64,000 bases of DNA. Origin: Phytophthora quininea. Lineage: Eukaryota > Oomycota > Peronosporomycetes > Peronosporales > Peronosporaceae. Both the position numbers and the translations under genes were made by a program. The stretch lies in NCBI GenBank assembly GCA_011947345.1, contig JAAVTG010000717.1:62001-126000 (forward strand), given 5' to 3'. Below are positions 20,627-32,400 of the stretch, in pieces. How positions within the stretch are numbered: position 1 is the first letter of the stretch; every line of letters begins with the position of its first letter. A model generated the notes under the pieces. That model ran no database searches and had not been told where the DNA came from. It was given only the letters and a program-made list of their open reading frames with translations.

Positions 20627-21049
20627 TTTAGTGTGGTTGTTGCTGTGCTTGTGCTTGCTGATCTAGAGTCGCTTGTTTCGGCTAGTGCAAGTTGTCGAAT
20701 GCGGTCGTCCACCCAGGAGACATGCGACCGGCGGCTGTCTTTGCAGCTCCGAGCGTAGCGACGGATCAATCGAGGCCCCGCGCATTCAGCGGCGTACTTA
20801 CCGCAAGACCGGACAAGCTTCCGGTGCAACGGCAGCAACAACTGCCAGCGTCAACGTGCTCTGCCTTACGATGGAAGTTCCCTACGTACATATCGGACAT
20901 GGCGAGCCATTCGTTGCGTTCGTCTACAGGTGAAGTACCGTAGGTGACTCATATGCATTCAGCTCCTGCGACCGACTGGACGGTAACGTCAATGCTACGT
21001 AGTTCGTACTTACGGAGGAGTCCGTGCCACACACGTACTGGCAAGAACA
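20627..21049. promoter_or_regulatory. Divergent intergenic region, sugar transporter 4 / dehydrogenase
   Basis: 423 bases between two head-to-head starts. No recognised element or coding sequence. Confidence 0.4.
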
Positions 21050-22057
21050 ATGCATGGGCAACGGAGTGCTGCGCCCGCGGCGGAAGCTGTCAAGGGGGTC
21101 TGCGCCTACACAGACTCGAGCGCCCAGCAGGCTCTAGCACGTACCAAAGTGGCGGTGGTGGGGGCCGGCTTCCTGGGCAAGTGCATCGCCATCGACCTGT
21201 CGCTATTAGGCGTCAATGTCATTGTGTGTGACACCAACCCGCAGACTGCCGACGTGGTGCGTTATGAGGACGCGTTGAGGACGTCCGTAGACGCTCTAGC
21301 AAATAATGTCCGATGCTAATTCTATTGTAGTTGTCCTCATATGCGTACGAGCTGCTGCATCCGCTGCTGTACCTGGGCTACGTGACCAAGAGCATGGTGA
21401 CTCAAGCGTGCGGCAACATCTCGGTGGTCACAGATATTGCTCAATGTGCTGACGCAGCGATTGTGATCGAAGCAGTGCGTAGTGTTTTCGTTACAGTGTC
21501 CACTAGCAGTTTGCTGACGTGTTGTGTTACGTAGATCCCGGAGAATCTGGACGCCAAGGTGAAGCTCTTCCAGACGCTGGAGCAGCACTGCTCGGCGTCC
21601 ACCGTCTTCGCTACCAACACGATCGAGCTGTCGGTGGACACGATCCAGTACGTACAATGACCACATGAAGACACGATTGTAAACTCGCTGACCTTCTGAG
21701 CTGTCCAGATCGCAGTTGCAGCACTCGGATCGGTTCCTAGGCGTGCGATTCTTTTATCCATGTGTGTTAATGTCTCCAGTGGAGGTCACAGTGGGGACTG
21801 CAACTTCGCAGAGCACGGTGGACCGTGTCGTGGCGTTCCTGCATCGACTGGAGAAGCAGCCGCACCGTGGCCCCACTAAGTGTGTGCTGAATGACAAGGA
21901 GGCCAGTGCCTTCCAGTTCGACACGGCAGTGCGCGGCAATTTCTACCACGGACTGCTCGAGCCTAAACGCCTCGCGTCCGTGGCCGAGATCATCACGCCG
22001 CAGCCCGGGCCTCCGTTGATCGGGCCCAACTTCAATGCAGACACGACGACATTATAG
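21050..22057 (+). CDS. 3-hydroxyacyl-CoA dehydrogenase-like NAD-binding enzyme, three introns
   Basis: Exons 21050-21256, 21331-21474, 21535-21647 and 21709-22057 give 270 residues. Introns have donors GTGCGT, GTGCGT and GTACGT, branch sites CTAAT, CTGAC and CTGAC, and acceptors TAG, TAG and CAG; all phases agree. The Rossmann fold shows as VAVVGAGFLG (GxGxxG, about 35-43) with an acidic residue D61 at the end of strand 2. IVIEAIPENLDAK, ATNTIELSVDTIQ and RFLGVRFFYP correspond to the conserved stretches of the 3-hydroxyacyl-CoA dehydrogenase N-terminal domain. The C-terminal half is short, closer to stand-alone or lambda-crystallin-type proteins than to the multifunctional enzyme. Likely an NAD-dependent oxidoreductase of fatty-acid or hydroxy-acid metabolism; substrate unknown. 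Confidence 0.82.
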
Positions 22058-22253
22058 CTTTTTTCGACACAAGGCCGTGCTGTAGGAGCTATGGAGTTAA
22101 AATATTCATGCCTGGAATGCTTTCCAGAGCCTTGAGTTTAATTTTTTGGTGGTCAAATGTAAAACCGGATGGACGAGTTGGTGGCAACTCTGTTCATTGG
22201 AATAAGGTGAAACCCTCTGCTATATTATGATTGTCACCGTCTCCTGAAAACGT

Positions 22254-23003
22254 TCAACCATCAACCTTCTCCACGCCGTTCAGGTATTGTTGAAAGAAGC
22301 GATAGTGCTCGTGTTTCGCCAACGGGAACCCAAATTTGTCTGAAAGTCCGAGCGAGGCCTTGACGTAGTCTTTCGGTCTTTTCATCGTGGTGCGTATTTG
22401 CAGGTTGGAAAGAAATTCGACTGCGTTGGGTGTCCTATCGTAGATATCCACCGGAGGAAGCCTTTTCGCTTCGATTAATTTGTCGTCGAACATGTTGACG
22501 TACTTCACGTAGACTTGGAACTCGTCGGAATTTTTAAGTGAATGGAAATTTTTGATCTTCTGAAGACCCAGTATGTCCCACATATGGACCGTCGAGACGT
22601 CTCTCCTGAGAAATTCAGCCAGTTTGCCTTCGAACTTGGTCAGATAATTCATGTAGAACTTATAGTTGGGAGCCGCCTTGAGTGTAGTGTCGAACGTCTT
22701 CCCCAGCTTTAACACTTTCTTGACATGAGCGGGAGTCCGATCATTCTTGACCCAGTCGTCGATCCTGTTCCACGTTGCGGCCTCCTTATCCGTCTTGAGT
22801 TTCACGGCAATGGACGAAATAATAGGAAGCTGGCCCCTTTCTTCATTTATTCTCAGATGTCGTCTTGGACCCAGCGATTCGTTCATTTCGCCACCAGAAA
22901 TCATCGAAAGCTTCATTGAACTGGTAGATGCAGCTTCAATACAAGTTGCGATACCGGTCAAGTAGATGGTTGTCACCACCTGTAGAAGATGGAGAAGAAA
23001 CAT
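22254..23003 (-). CDS. RxLR-EER secreted effector, WY/LWY-type
   Basis: 249 residues from ATG 23003. The N-terminal 24 or so residues form a secretion signal (MFLLHLLQVVTTIYLTGIA, cleavage expected near AAS). RHLR follows at 48-51 and EER at 54-56, the spacing typical of host-targeted oomycete effectors. The C-terminal region has repeated units with the W...P..V...L.L...Y..Y pattern (for example WNRIDDWVKN, HVKKVLKLGK, NYKFYMNYL; then PKDYVKASLGL, HYRFFQQYL), as in WY/LWY helical modules. The open frame runs further upstream, but only this ATG yields a signal peptide. Such proteins are exported and act inside plant cells, usually to dampen immunity; the target is unknown. No intron. It sits between metabolic genes, with a decayed relative upstream. 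Confidence 0.88.
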   Translation of the reverse strand: MFLLHLLQVVTTIYLTGIATCIEAASTSSMKLSMISGGEMNESLGPRRHLRINEERGQLPIISSIAVKLKTDKEAATWNRIDDWVKNDRTPAHVKKVLKLGKTFDTTLKAAPNYKFYMNYLTKFEGKLAEFLRRDVSTVHMWDILGLQKIKNFHSLKNSDEFQVYVKYVNMFDDKLIEAKRLPPVDIYDRTPNAVEFLSNLQIRTTMKRPKDYVKASLGLSDKFGFPLAKHEHYRFFQQYLNGVEKVDG

Positions 23004-23189
23004 GGTGACCTTGGAAACTCTTGAGGCGATGATGGCAAATTGCAAACTGAGCAACACCAACTGGGTATTGGTAACTAAAACTGCCACGAAACTCATTAAA
23101 ACACCATTTAAGTGGTGCTCTGCACGGCACGCGTACTGCGTACGGATTATTGGACGCCTTGCAAGAAAATAATGATGATGGGCCTAGAT

Positions 23190-23510
23190 GATAGCTATGA
23201 GCTTGACGCATTCATGACTACATTCTTCCTCAGTTTTTTTAAGTATCCCTTGAACCAGCGCCAGTTGACGATGTTCGTGAGGCCCTTCGTGGCAAGTCTT
23301 AGCGGTGCCTTGAAATACTCCACAGATCTTTTCGACGCGAATGGAACACCAAGTTACTCCGGGCCGAGAAGCTGGGAAATAGGAAACTTCTGTGATTGCG
23401 TTGCCATCGAACTTGTTGACGTAGCTGATGTAACTCCGACGATGGTGACGAAGGTGCGATTGGACTGCACTAACTCGTCCATGTAGTCTTCAGAGGGGCT
23501 TTATAGATAG
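23190..23510 (-). pseudogene. Decayed RxLR/WY-like remnant
   Basis: On the same strand, just upstream of the intact effector, broken frames show YVNKFDG and then, in another frame, EYFKAPLRLATKGL and WRWFKGYLKKL. These resemble the LWY units of the neighbour (YVNMFD, DYVKASLGLSDKFG, YRFFQQYL). No start, signal or RxLR is visible. It is best read as the 3' part of a tandem duplicate that has decayed. Confidence 0.45.
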
Positions 23511-24183
23511 AGCGTGTGGTTCCTGTCGCGCTTGAGCTTCGTGCCACTGCAATCGACCTTGCAAAAAGTGGTGATACGACAGGAATTTTAATACTCGCTT
23601 CAGAAATGCTGTTGCCAATGCCCAAGTTCCCATCGATCGAGCTCTTCACACGCGAGTTGACAGTGAACTAAATGCGTTTGACTCATTTTACTTGTCCCGG
23701 TGTCTTCATTTCCGTCATTGGGAATCGGCAACTTCATGTCGATATTGTTGTAGGTACTGATTCTCCGTCAGCCCCGATTCCGTTTTGCAAGTCTCAGCGA
23801 CGCTGCAACATTCTTTTCAGGGTTTTCCATTTAGATATGGGGTAGTGTATCTCGTATTAATGTAGTTTTCTTGTATTCATCCGATTTATTTACAAGCGCG
23901 CGCATTTCCGACGACCGCATTCTTCTTCAACTCGTCTTCTTAGCAACAGTACGACCCACACGATCTCCTGGGCCTCTTCAAAACGGAAGAAGTTGAGCAT
24001 AATGAGTTGGTCGTATAACGGTGAAAAATATGTGTGGGAAAGCCAACGAAAGAAGGCATACAATAAATGATGAAGCAGTGATCACCTAGAGCCGACTGCG
24101 ATCACGAACGCGACTTATTCATGAGAGAAGAAGGCGTAAAACTTGATAGAACTTCAAACAACTATACAATGGCGCGTCACCAA
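23511..24183. other. Intergenic, about 670 bp, nothing recognised
   Basis: A/T-richer than neighbouring coding DNA. No ORF or repeat that I can support. Confidence 0.45.
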
Positions 24184-25702
24184 CTACAGCAGCACACGGA
24201 AACTCGCCTGGATCTCCTGGTTGGTCTTGCCCGAGGTTTCTGGGACCATGAAGAACACGAAGACCGTGAAAGCCAACAAGGTGACTACGAACGGCAGGAA
24301 ACCAAGGTCACCTAGAGCACCAGCAATGTAGGGATACGCCACACCAATGACCAAGGTGGACAACCAGTTGCAAGCAACGCAAAACGACGATGCGGAGGCT
24401 CGCACAGCGTCAGGAAAGAGATCTGGGATGACGACCCACGCTAAAGGGCCGAGACTGACCTCAAAAGCAGCCACATACAGCGCCGTGAACACAATGGAGA
24501 GCACTGGGACGTCGACCAGCAGCGCCACAGTCATCCCCACAGCGCAAATGAACATGACTACCATCCCAAAGATAAGCATGCATCGGTTCCCGAACCTGAC
24601 TGCCAACGCACCCGAGAAAAGGGTGGGCACAACGTTGACAAAGTCGACGGCAACTGTGCCAATGCGGTCGTCGGAAATACCGGCGCTCGTGAACAGGTCG
24701 GACGAGTACAAGAACACGACGTTGATGCCGGAGAATTGCTGCGCGACGGAGATGCCTGTGGCAGCCACGAACTGTCGGAGCAGAAATGGTGACAACAGCA
24801 TTTGGAGAGCACCGAGTCCCTGTGCAGCCATTTGATCCACAGGATCCATCGCTGCTGCTTCGGTTTCCGAGTTTTCCGTATCGACAGGTTTGATCCACGA
24901 CAAGGCTAAAGGTACGTTCTCCTTCCCATAAAGTCGTTCGAGCTCACTCAGTGCTTCCACTTGTCTCCCTTTCACCAACAACCACGACGGACTTTCAACC
25001 ACCACGAAAGGTGCAAGCGCCAGAAACAGCACAGCCAACACGATTGGGAACGCAGCAGCATAGCGCCAACCGTTGCTGGTGTCGGCAAAGAAGAAAGTGA
25101 CGCCCACCATGAGGATTCCAACCGTGATGGCGATTTCAAAGCTTGCGCCGAGTTTGCTGCGTAGATACGGGGCGAGACTTCGTTGATGAAGCTAGTCACG
25201 ACGGTTGTTGTAGACCCCGAGGCGATCCCAGCGAGAAGACGACCCGCAACAAACATCCAAATACCAGTGGCAATGGCCATCACGACGGCCCCAATAACAA
25301 TGAAGGCGCAGTTGATTTGCATCACGCGCTTGCGGCCGAACCGATCCGCGATCCCTCCGCTGAGCATGCTCCCGGCTAGTCCCCCACGAACCACGCATTG
25401 ACAGCGAATATCCACTGAAGTTTGGTATGTCCGGGGAACACGACGCAAGTGCCGTCGACAACAGGCCGCGCGTTGCAGTCGTCCTCATCGTTGTACGTCG
25501 ACAAGTTGAGCTGAGAAGTGGACCATCCGAACTGCAGAGGCAGCAACAACGGCACCGCCACACTCGTGTACAGCACCCAGCGAGGCTTCGGTCTTTGCGT
25601 GCCAGTCGTACTGACATCAAGCGTCGAGCCTGGAGGCGTCGGGGTCGTGAACTTCTCGAAATCGTGGCCACCTACAGGCGTCGAAGGCAAGTCATTGATC
25701 AT
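24184..25702 (-). CDS. Sugar transporter 5 (MFS sugar porter family), two frameshifts
   Basis: ATG 25702. The most diverged of the five. The N-terminus and CNARPVVDGTCVVFPGH loop are in one frame; GGLAGSMLSGGIADRFGRKR and GRLLAGIASG in a second; TFFFADTSNGWRY, ESPSWLL, QQFSGINVVFLYS and VPETSGK in a third. The breaks fall at about 25383 (one G lost in GTGGGGGAC) and about 25165 (one C lost in CTCGCCCCG). Adding two bases gives 506 residues, a normal length. Same predicted role as its neighbours, uptake of a sugar; divergence suggests a different substrate or expression stage. Confidence 0.85.
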
Positions 25703-25932
25703 TGTGAAGAACTCCTGTCGAAGCAAATTGCGGACTGGCGGTGCCCTACGTGGGGCGAACGGCGCATCTTCGAAGTAGATCGAGCTGTGGCTACTAGTGG
25801 TGGTGCTGTGGTATGCAGTGCTTATGATGTTTCGTTCTCTCGGTCGGATTACGAGCAGCCAAAGATGACAAGCACTTCAACTTGACATGGCTACATCTGC
25901 TGTCGACCAGTCGCTCCTATACCCGGATTGCC

Positions 25933-27444
25933 ATGCTCTACCACGAAGTGTCTGACACGCACAAGGGCCGCTGCGCCATTGCGTCCTGCGCCATTCGCTC
26001 GGGCACTCGCGTGTTGTCCACTGCCGCTGTCTGCGCCGTGTCCTCCTGCTGCGGCTGGTGCTTCACGCCCAACGCGTCGCTCTCTCGCTGCACCGGCTGC
26101 CGTCAAGCTCGCTACTGCTCCCGATCGTGTCAGCAACGTGATTGGCCCCAGCACCGACGAGAGTGCGCGGCCTGGAGGACCATTCCCAAGGACGCTACGA
26201 CGCCCAGTGTCCTCCTGGTCGCTCGTCTCAGCGCGAAATTATTTTTGGACACTAACGTGCTGCAACAAGTGACGCAGCTGCGTGATCACTTGGACGACCA
26301 TCGAGATGACAAGTTGAAGCAGTTCAAGGACATGACGCAGCTAGTGCTGCTGTTGTTGTCTCGATGGAAGACGGAGGACAATAAGAAGATGGATAAGAGC
26401 TTTGAGCAGCTGAAGTTGGAGCTGGAACCGGAGATCCTCAAGCTCTTTGGACGCGTCAACTGCAACGCCTTCTCCGTGGCCAACGACGTCACAAACGAGG
26501 TTGTGGGGATCGGATTATACCCAGAAGGAGCGCTGTTTAACCATGACTGCGACCCGAACTGCGTCGTCAGCTTTCAGGCGCAGCAGATGCAAGTGTATGC
26601 CGTGAAAGATGTGGCGCCTGGAGAGGAACTCACAGTCTCCTATATCGAGTTAGTACAACCCACACCAGCGAGAAGAAGAGAGCTGAAGGAGTCGTATTTC
26701 TTTGACTGCGAGTGCGCACGGTGTCTAGCAGCGCTGAAGGGAGACAGCCAAGACGACTGGTATCTGGACGGTTGGGTTTGCAACAACAAGGAATGCAAGG
26801 AAGGCGTGGTGGTTGTGGATCGTCCTGGGACGGCAGTTTGTAAAATATGTGGGACAACGAGAGATGCCGACGAAATGAAGAGATGTGAGCGAGAACTGGA
26901 ACTGCTGAGAGTCCGAGATGCGGCATCTGAAGAGATTAAGTGGGAGAAATATCGACAGCAATGGGAGCTGGCTGAACAATTACACCCACGTAACACGCGG
27001 ATGGCAGCTCTGGCGCGGGAGATTGGGAACTTTCTGGTGAACACAAAGTTTTTAGATTTACAACTGCAGGCGTTGCCATTTTTCCTTGCCGAACTACACG
27101 CTGTGGACTGGTTGCTGCCCCACACAAAGTTGCCGTCTCGAGGTTTACTTCTCTTCCAGATTGGCAAATTAGTTTTTGAAGAGGTCAACTCTTGTTCGTG
27201 CAGTTTGTCTTCAGCTGATCAAGCAGCCCAGCTGGCAAGAGCTGCAAAAACCCTCCAAGAAGCTCTCGTCGTGTAAGTATTTGCATTCGAAAATTGCTGT
27301 TAGTATAACGAAGGCTCATGGTTGTATTCCCCTTGTTACTACAGATTGAAGGGCGCTTACGGGAGTGGAAGTACAGCAGTGAAGTCTGCGCAGCTACTGC
27401 TGGATGAAGTCCAACGTGCAGTCCACCAAGGCTCTAGAGATTAA
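25933..27444 (+). CDS. SET/MYND-domain protein lysine methyltransferase (SMYD-like)
   Basis: ATG 25933, 479 residues with one intron at 27273-27344 (GTAAGT ... ACTACAG, 72 nt) that replaces an early TAA and adds 33 C-terminal residues. The MYND zinc finger spans about 39-78 (C-x2-C ... C-x2-C ... YCSRSCQQ ... H-x3-C). The SET core follows with NHDCDPNCVVSF (203-214) and GEELTVSYIE (230-239), then a cysteine-rich post-SET (DCECARC). The S-SET part is split by the MYND as in SMYD enzymes. These transfer methyl groups from S-adenosylmethionine to lysines of histones or other proteins. Its last 11 coding bases overlap the end of the convergent ankyrin gene. Confidence 0.9.
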
Positions 27445-29336
27445 AATATGGATCGACTTTGGACTTGTACGCAGCACGCACGAAAGCTGTGGGCAGCAGC
27501 TTGTTGAGGATGGCCTGGCCTAGCAATTGCAGTCGCGGGTTTGTCGAGAATTCGTACATGAGTTGATGGACTGTGCGGACCAGCATGAGGTCGTTATTTA
27601 GCGTTACGGTGTCAACAACTGCGGCGTAGCCTTTGCGGCTCTCGTCCTGGTTGTCAGTGACATCTTTTAACTCTGTGTCGATCATCTCTTGGAGCTTTCT
27701 ATTTGTTGCAAGAAAAGCTCGCTGAATAAGCGCTTCGTCCAGTGGATTGCGCTCTACCACCTCAAGAATCCTGGCGAATGTCCACTTGGCATTCGGATTG
27801 TAGTGCTGCTTGCGAAGTTTGGCCTTGGCCATGGCATAAAAGTAGGCGTCTTCGTCCTCAATACCTTCAAATTTGTCGTGAGCAAGTCTGGCAACACCTT
27901 GCGTCGTGATCTCTGGAGTGCAGCGACGCAGTGATAGTGCATACACAGGCGTCACAGACCGTTGAGTCTTCAATTCAGAAGAGAGTCTGCGGCTTGGTGT
28001 GATGTCTAGCAGCCTCGAAAGGATCTTATGATCAGGTATGTTTGTGTTGGCAGCCATCAGCAGAGTCCGTAAAACTTGGCGCTCGTCTTTCTTTTCCAGA
28101 AGCAACTCCTGGCAGTGGTCAAGCAAGAGCGCCACCTTGTCAACGTTATTCACGTCGTGGGTGACAGCCACATGGAGCGGAAGCTGCCGCTTGGAATTGT
28201 ACGCCCGAAATCCTTCGCTGTAGGTGTCATGCAGCAGGCGTAAAATCTCCATATCAAGTCCACGGGCTGCTGCGGCAGTATGTATTGGGAGATCACCAGT
28301 TGCCAAGGTGCTTATCCTGCATGCCATCGGCATTTGGTTGATAAGCATCGACAAGAATTCTGTTGCTTGCGGCTGGTGGAGAAGTGCGTAGTGGAGTAGC
28401 GTTGTACGGCTCCCAGTGATTGTCGTTGCGTCCAAAGGTTTTTCTCCGAGGCATCGACTGGGCCTGGTGTCTTGTGGAGGTTTCCAATCGTCATTAGGAA
28501 AATCTTAGTCAACAGTTCCTCCGGAAGACCGTATTTTACTGCAAGTTGTACGGCCAAGAGGTCATTGCTTCGTTTGGGCGTCAATACTGCCTCCGGATAC
28601 TGCGAAAGCAGCAAGTCAATCAGCCAGAGCCAGCCCCTGTAATCCTCCGTCGATGGTTGTTGCGGAGTCCGCTGCTTCAACTCCTCGAAGGCATCTAAGG
28701 CGAGATGAATCGGTAGATCGCCTTGTTTTGTTGGTGATGAACACAGCGCGACCCTGTCGAAGTGCTTTAGGAACAGCAGCACCGCTGTTCTAGCTCGTGG
28801 TGAACTGAAGTTGGCAGCTTCCGATGCCTCAGTTGTCCGTCGCTGCTGGCTAATACACGCGTGGAATGCAGACTCGCCGTGCTTGTTACGTATGGACGTC
28901 AAGGCAACATTTTCAGCAGCACAGGCTTGCAACGCCCATTGCAAGACCCCGACAGACGCTCGGTGATCAATAGCTACATGCAATGGAGTATCTCCGCACA
29001 CCGTTTGACGAGCCCACGGCGAAACATTTCGCTGGGCTTCCTCTTTGCCTCGAAGGCCACGTCTCTTTGGCTGGGACGGACACGGACTGGAGTTTTTCGG
29101 GCGAGCAGCTGCAGCAGTTTGAGGTCCGAACGTTGCTCTCGGAACGCGAGGTGAAGTGGAGTCATACCAAAAGCGTCGCACTCTGCAAGTGCCTCCGGAT
29201 AACCCTCTACAAAAACTTGTATCACACTCGTGGGGAATTGAGTATGCCGAACAGCGTAATGAAGCGGTAAATTAGCGGCGGCGTCACTCCTCGTTGCATC
29301 AGTTGTCGCCGTCGCCGACGAGCTATCAGTTCGCAT
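27434..29336 (-). CDS. Ankyrin-type repeat protein, two frameshifts
   Basis: Repeats of the LPLHYAVRH, TPLHLAFREQ, TPLHVAIDH, LPIHLALDA, LPIHTAAAARG and LPLHVAVTHD type mark ankyrin repeats over the first two thirds. The C-terminal part (about 170 residues, from LRRCTPEIT) is a conserved-looking helical domain I cannot name. Three frames are used, switching near 28994-29000 and in a T run at 28439-28443; each is one lost base, giving 634 residues. I place the start at ATG 29336, but the frame is open upstream to the TGA that ends the next gene at 29415-29417, without an ATG. Likely a protein-protein scaffold; partners unknown. Confidence 0.72.
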
Positions 29337-29414
29337 AGCGCCAGCTCTGGCTTTGGCGATCTTAGTGGAGTCCAAATGTTCCCGAACAAGCGTTGCTGCA
29401 CGAATGATGCCACC

Positions 29415-32400
29415 TCACATGTAGAACGCACTGGGTGCAAGCATCGGCCGATGTTGATACGCAGACGGCAGTGAAGGCAAGCAAACATCGCCGTAAAATT
29501 TAGTCTTCATTTGCAACTGGGCCATACGCTTGTTGAACTGGTACTGCTCACTCTTGGAGTTGCAGTCGCCACGTTCCAATGGAGGTATCGATGAAGGACT
29601 CGTAGGGAACAATGGACAAGTCAGTCGGATGTGACCTGTGTGGGTGTCGACGAAGTAGAACATGCGCGTTTGAGGGTCAACGTACTGCTGGAATCGCTTA
29701 CGCACCAGCACCAGCACACGCTTTCGACCTAAGTAGCCTCTTGCGAGCGCTTGGATCGCCTGCGCTGCATCAGGTTTGAGCAGAGGGTCGAAGCTTTGCC
29801 CTATCTCGAAGATTATCGCAGAGACACAGTCGACGACCTCAGGCTCGATCCACGACACGTCCAATTTCCTGGCACCGTAAACTCTCTTCTTCGTCGGCAC
29901 AAATGCGTGCAATTCACGCCACTTTCGAACAGCTTCGGCCTCATCAAGTTCTGCTTGGTGTTCAAGTCGTTTATCACGCAGATCGTCCCTCCAGTCCGTC
30001 AGAAACCCGCGCATGTCGGCCATCGTGAACTTCAGAGCTCGATCCTTTGCCATCTCCAGGCTGACAGCCAGCGACGCCAAGGCATCGCCAGTGGATAGTT
30101 GAGTCGGTGGTGAAGAGGTCGCTGTTGATGGTACAGCTACAGCGACTCGACGAACGTCCTGTAAAGCTACAGCAGCTTTGGCAGGGGCTCGGCGATGCTC
30201 GAACGCTTTCCAGAAGGCAAGAAATTCCGCTAAATTGACACGACCGTCTCCGCTCGAGTCCATGACTTTGACCATGCGACTGATCTGCACTGCGTCCATA
30301 TCGTGGCCAAGAGCTTTCGTAAGTTGAAGCAATTCCTGCTCGTCCAGTTCTCCGGATCCGTCCGTATCGAACGTTTTGAAGAGCGCCGCGATCTTCTTCT
30401 CGCGCTGCAGTTGAGCTTCATGCTCAGTCACAGCTGCAGCCTGTTCGCCCATGGCATTTAAGGTACGCGCTTGTTTGCGTCGACGTCGTTGTTTCTGACG
30501 CGCAGCAGCTTGTGCGTCGTGTTGCGCGCGCAGCTCCGCCTGAGCTCGTTGTTTGGCTCGCTGGAGTTCTACTTTCTCTCGTTCGCCCTTTTCAAAGGCG
30601 TCGTACCATACAAGGAAGCGCTCAAGTGATACTAACTGCTTCATGGGGTCACTAACGAGCTCGTTTAAAGCCCGACGGTAGGCCAGTCCGCGCAGTCGAA
30701 ACTCGCCGAGAAGCTCCACAAGTCGAGGCATCAAGTTGGACTCGAACTCGGTAGCATTCTCGCGCGGAGATATCACAAGTGCATCAGCATTCTCGAGGAA
30801 CTTGTGGCAGATCTCGTAGCGACGCTGTTCACGCGTGACCGTCTCAGCTTCTTTACTCTCCTCGACTTCGAGCTGCAGCTTCGTCTTCCACCAGAATTGG
30901 AATTCTTCCAGAGTCACCGAGCCGTCACCGCTTGCGTCTAACACGCTGAAGACTTGCTTGATCTGCGCGTCGCTGATGGTTCCGCTTGAGCCTCCACGCC
31001 CCAGAAGTACTCGGTAGAAATGCTGGAATTCGTCAAGTGTCATCTCGCCACTGTCGTCCTCGTCGTACTGTTTGAACACGCGAGCAATTTGTTCGTCGAC
31101 GGAGAGATTGTTCTGGTTGCCGCCAAGTCTGCTGAGCATACTCGCCATTTGTGTCTGGAGCTGCGGCGGATCCCACTGCGTTGTGCCGTCAACCTCGTGA
31201 TAATAGTACGTCTGTCCGTCGGCGTCCTGAAGCTCCTCCCACCCGTTCATCTCGACTCGCTTGGTGCAATACCGGAGCCACGCACGCACCACAACCTCGT
31301 CAATTGAAGGCATTTCCTCATCAATATTTGCGGTGGTGTCCCCGAACTGTTGCTGCAGCACCTGCATGACCGATTGAACATGCTGCCGCCGACTCATGGG
31401 GTGGTTAAACTGTGATAGCACCCGCCACATCATCTCCAAATTCCACTGGCGCTTGCCATCGTCACCAGTTCCTTGCTGCCTTTGAACGTCCAAGAAGAGG
31501 TCGATCTTCTGTTGCCAGTCCAACTTGCTGCTTGGGAAGAGTTTGTCTAATCGATCAGCAATGCGTTGGTCTATGGCTGGATGAGCCCAGCGCTCTTGCA
31601 GCGTCGTCGTGTGACGGAAGAGTACGGGTGAACTACGTCGATTCAACAAATCCAGGCGTTCCCAGGACGTCAATCCTGTCTCTGCGAGCCTCGTGCGTCG
31701 TTGAAATGGAGCGTTGACGACCCAGTAATACCGCAGAGCTTCCCACGACACGACTCGTTGCAATTCAAGCCCATCGAGCGTCGGGATCAGCGCGCTGAAA
31801 GAATCGACCGCACTCATGAGCGCGAGAAGTCCGTCCCGACCATTGACTGGCTGGCCCACACGCACACAAAGGTCTTCGAACTCGTTGGCGACCATGTAGC
31901 CCGTCTTGTCTTCGTCGTACTTGACAAAGATCTCTCGGAGTAGCTGAACCATTTCGCGGTTTTCGTCTTCACTGCGACGTGGTCGAACAAACGCAGGGAC
32001 TCCATCGCCAGATACCTGAGCTTCTAGCTGGGCAGTCTCCAGAGCTTCCAAGTGACTCCACAAGTGCCGAACGAAGCTGGGTAGCTCCCAACTACTCTCA
32101 CCCGACAGAGTGTTGAAGTAGAAGACCGTGGGCTTCGTCCCCAGCAGTGTGTCGACTTCAGCAACTTCCTGAACAACTTCTTCCCAAGCTGGAGTAGCTG
32201 CTGGCACAGGTCGAGACTGAGTCGCAGCTCGAGCTTCCTCTTCAGCGTGTATCTCGCCCAGCACCCAGTTGACGAAGTCATGACGCAGAATCACCATACT
32301 GTTCGTCGTGTCCAGCTCCTGCATCAGTCGGAATTGCTCGTGGTCGTCCTGCAAGGCGCGACCGACTCGACGACAAAGCTCAGGCAGTTCACTCAGCGCT

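Noticed and set aside
21287..21330. Alternative first intron of the dehydrogenase gene starting GTAGAC
   Set aside because: Only 44 nt and a poor donor; the GTGCGT donor at 21257 gives 74 nt, the right phase and a better protein.
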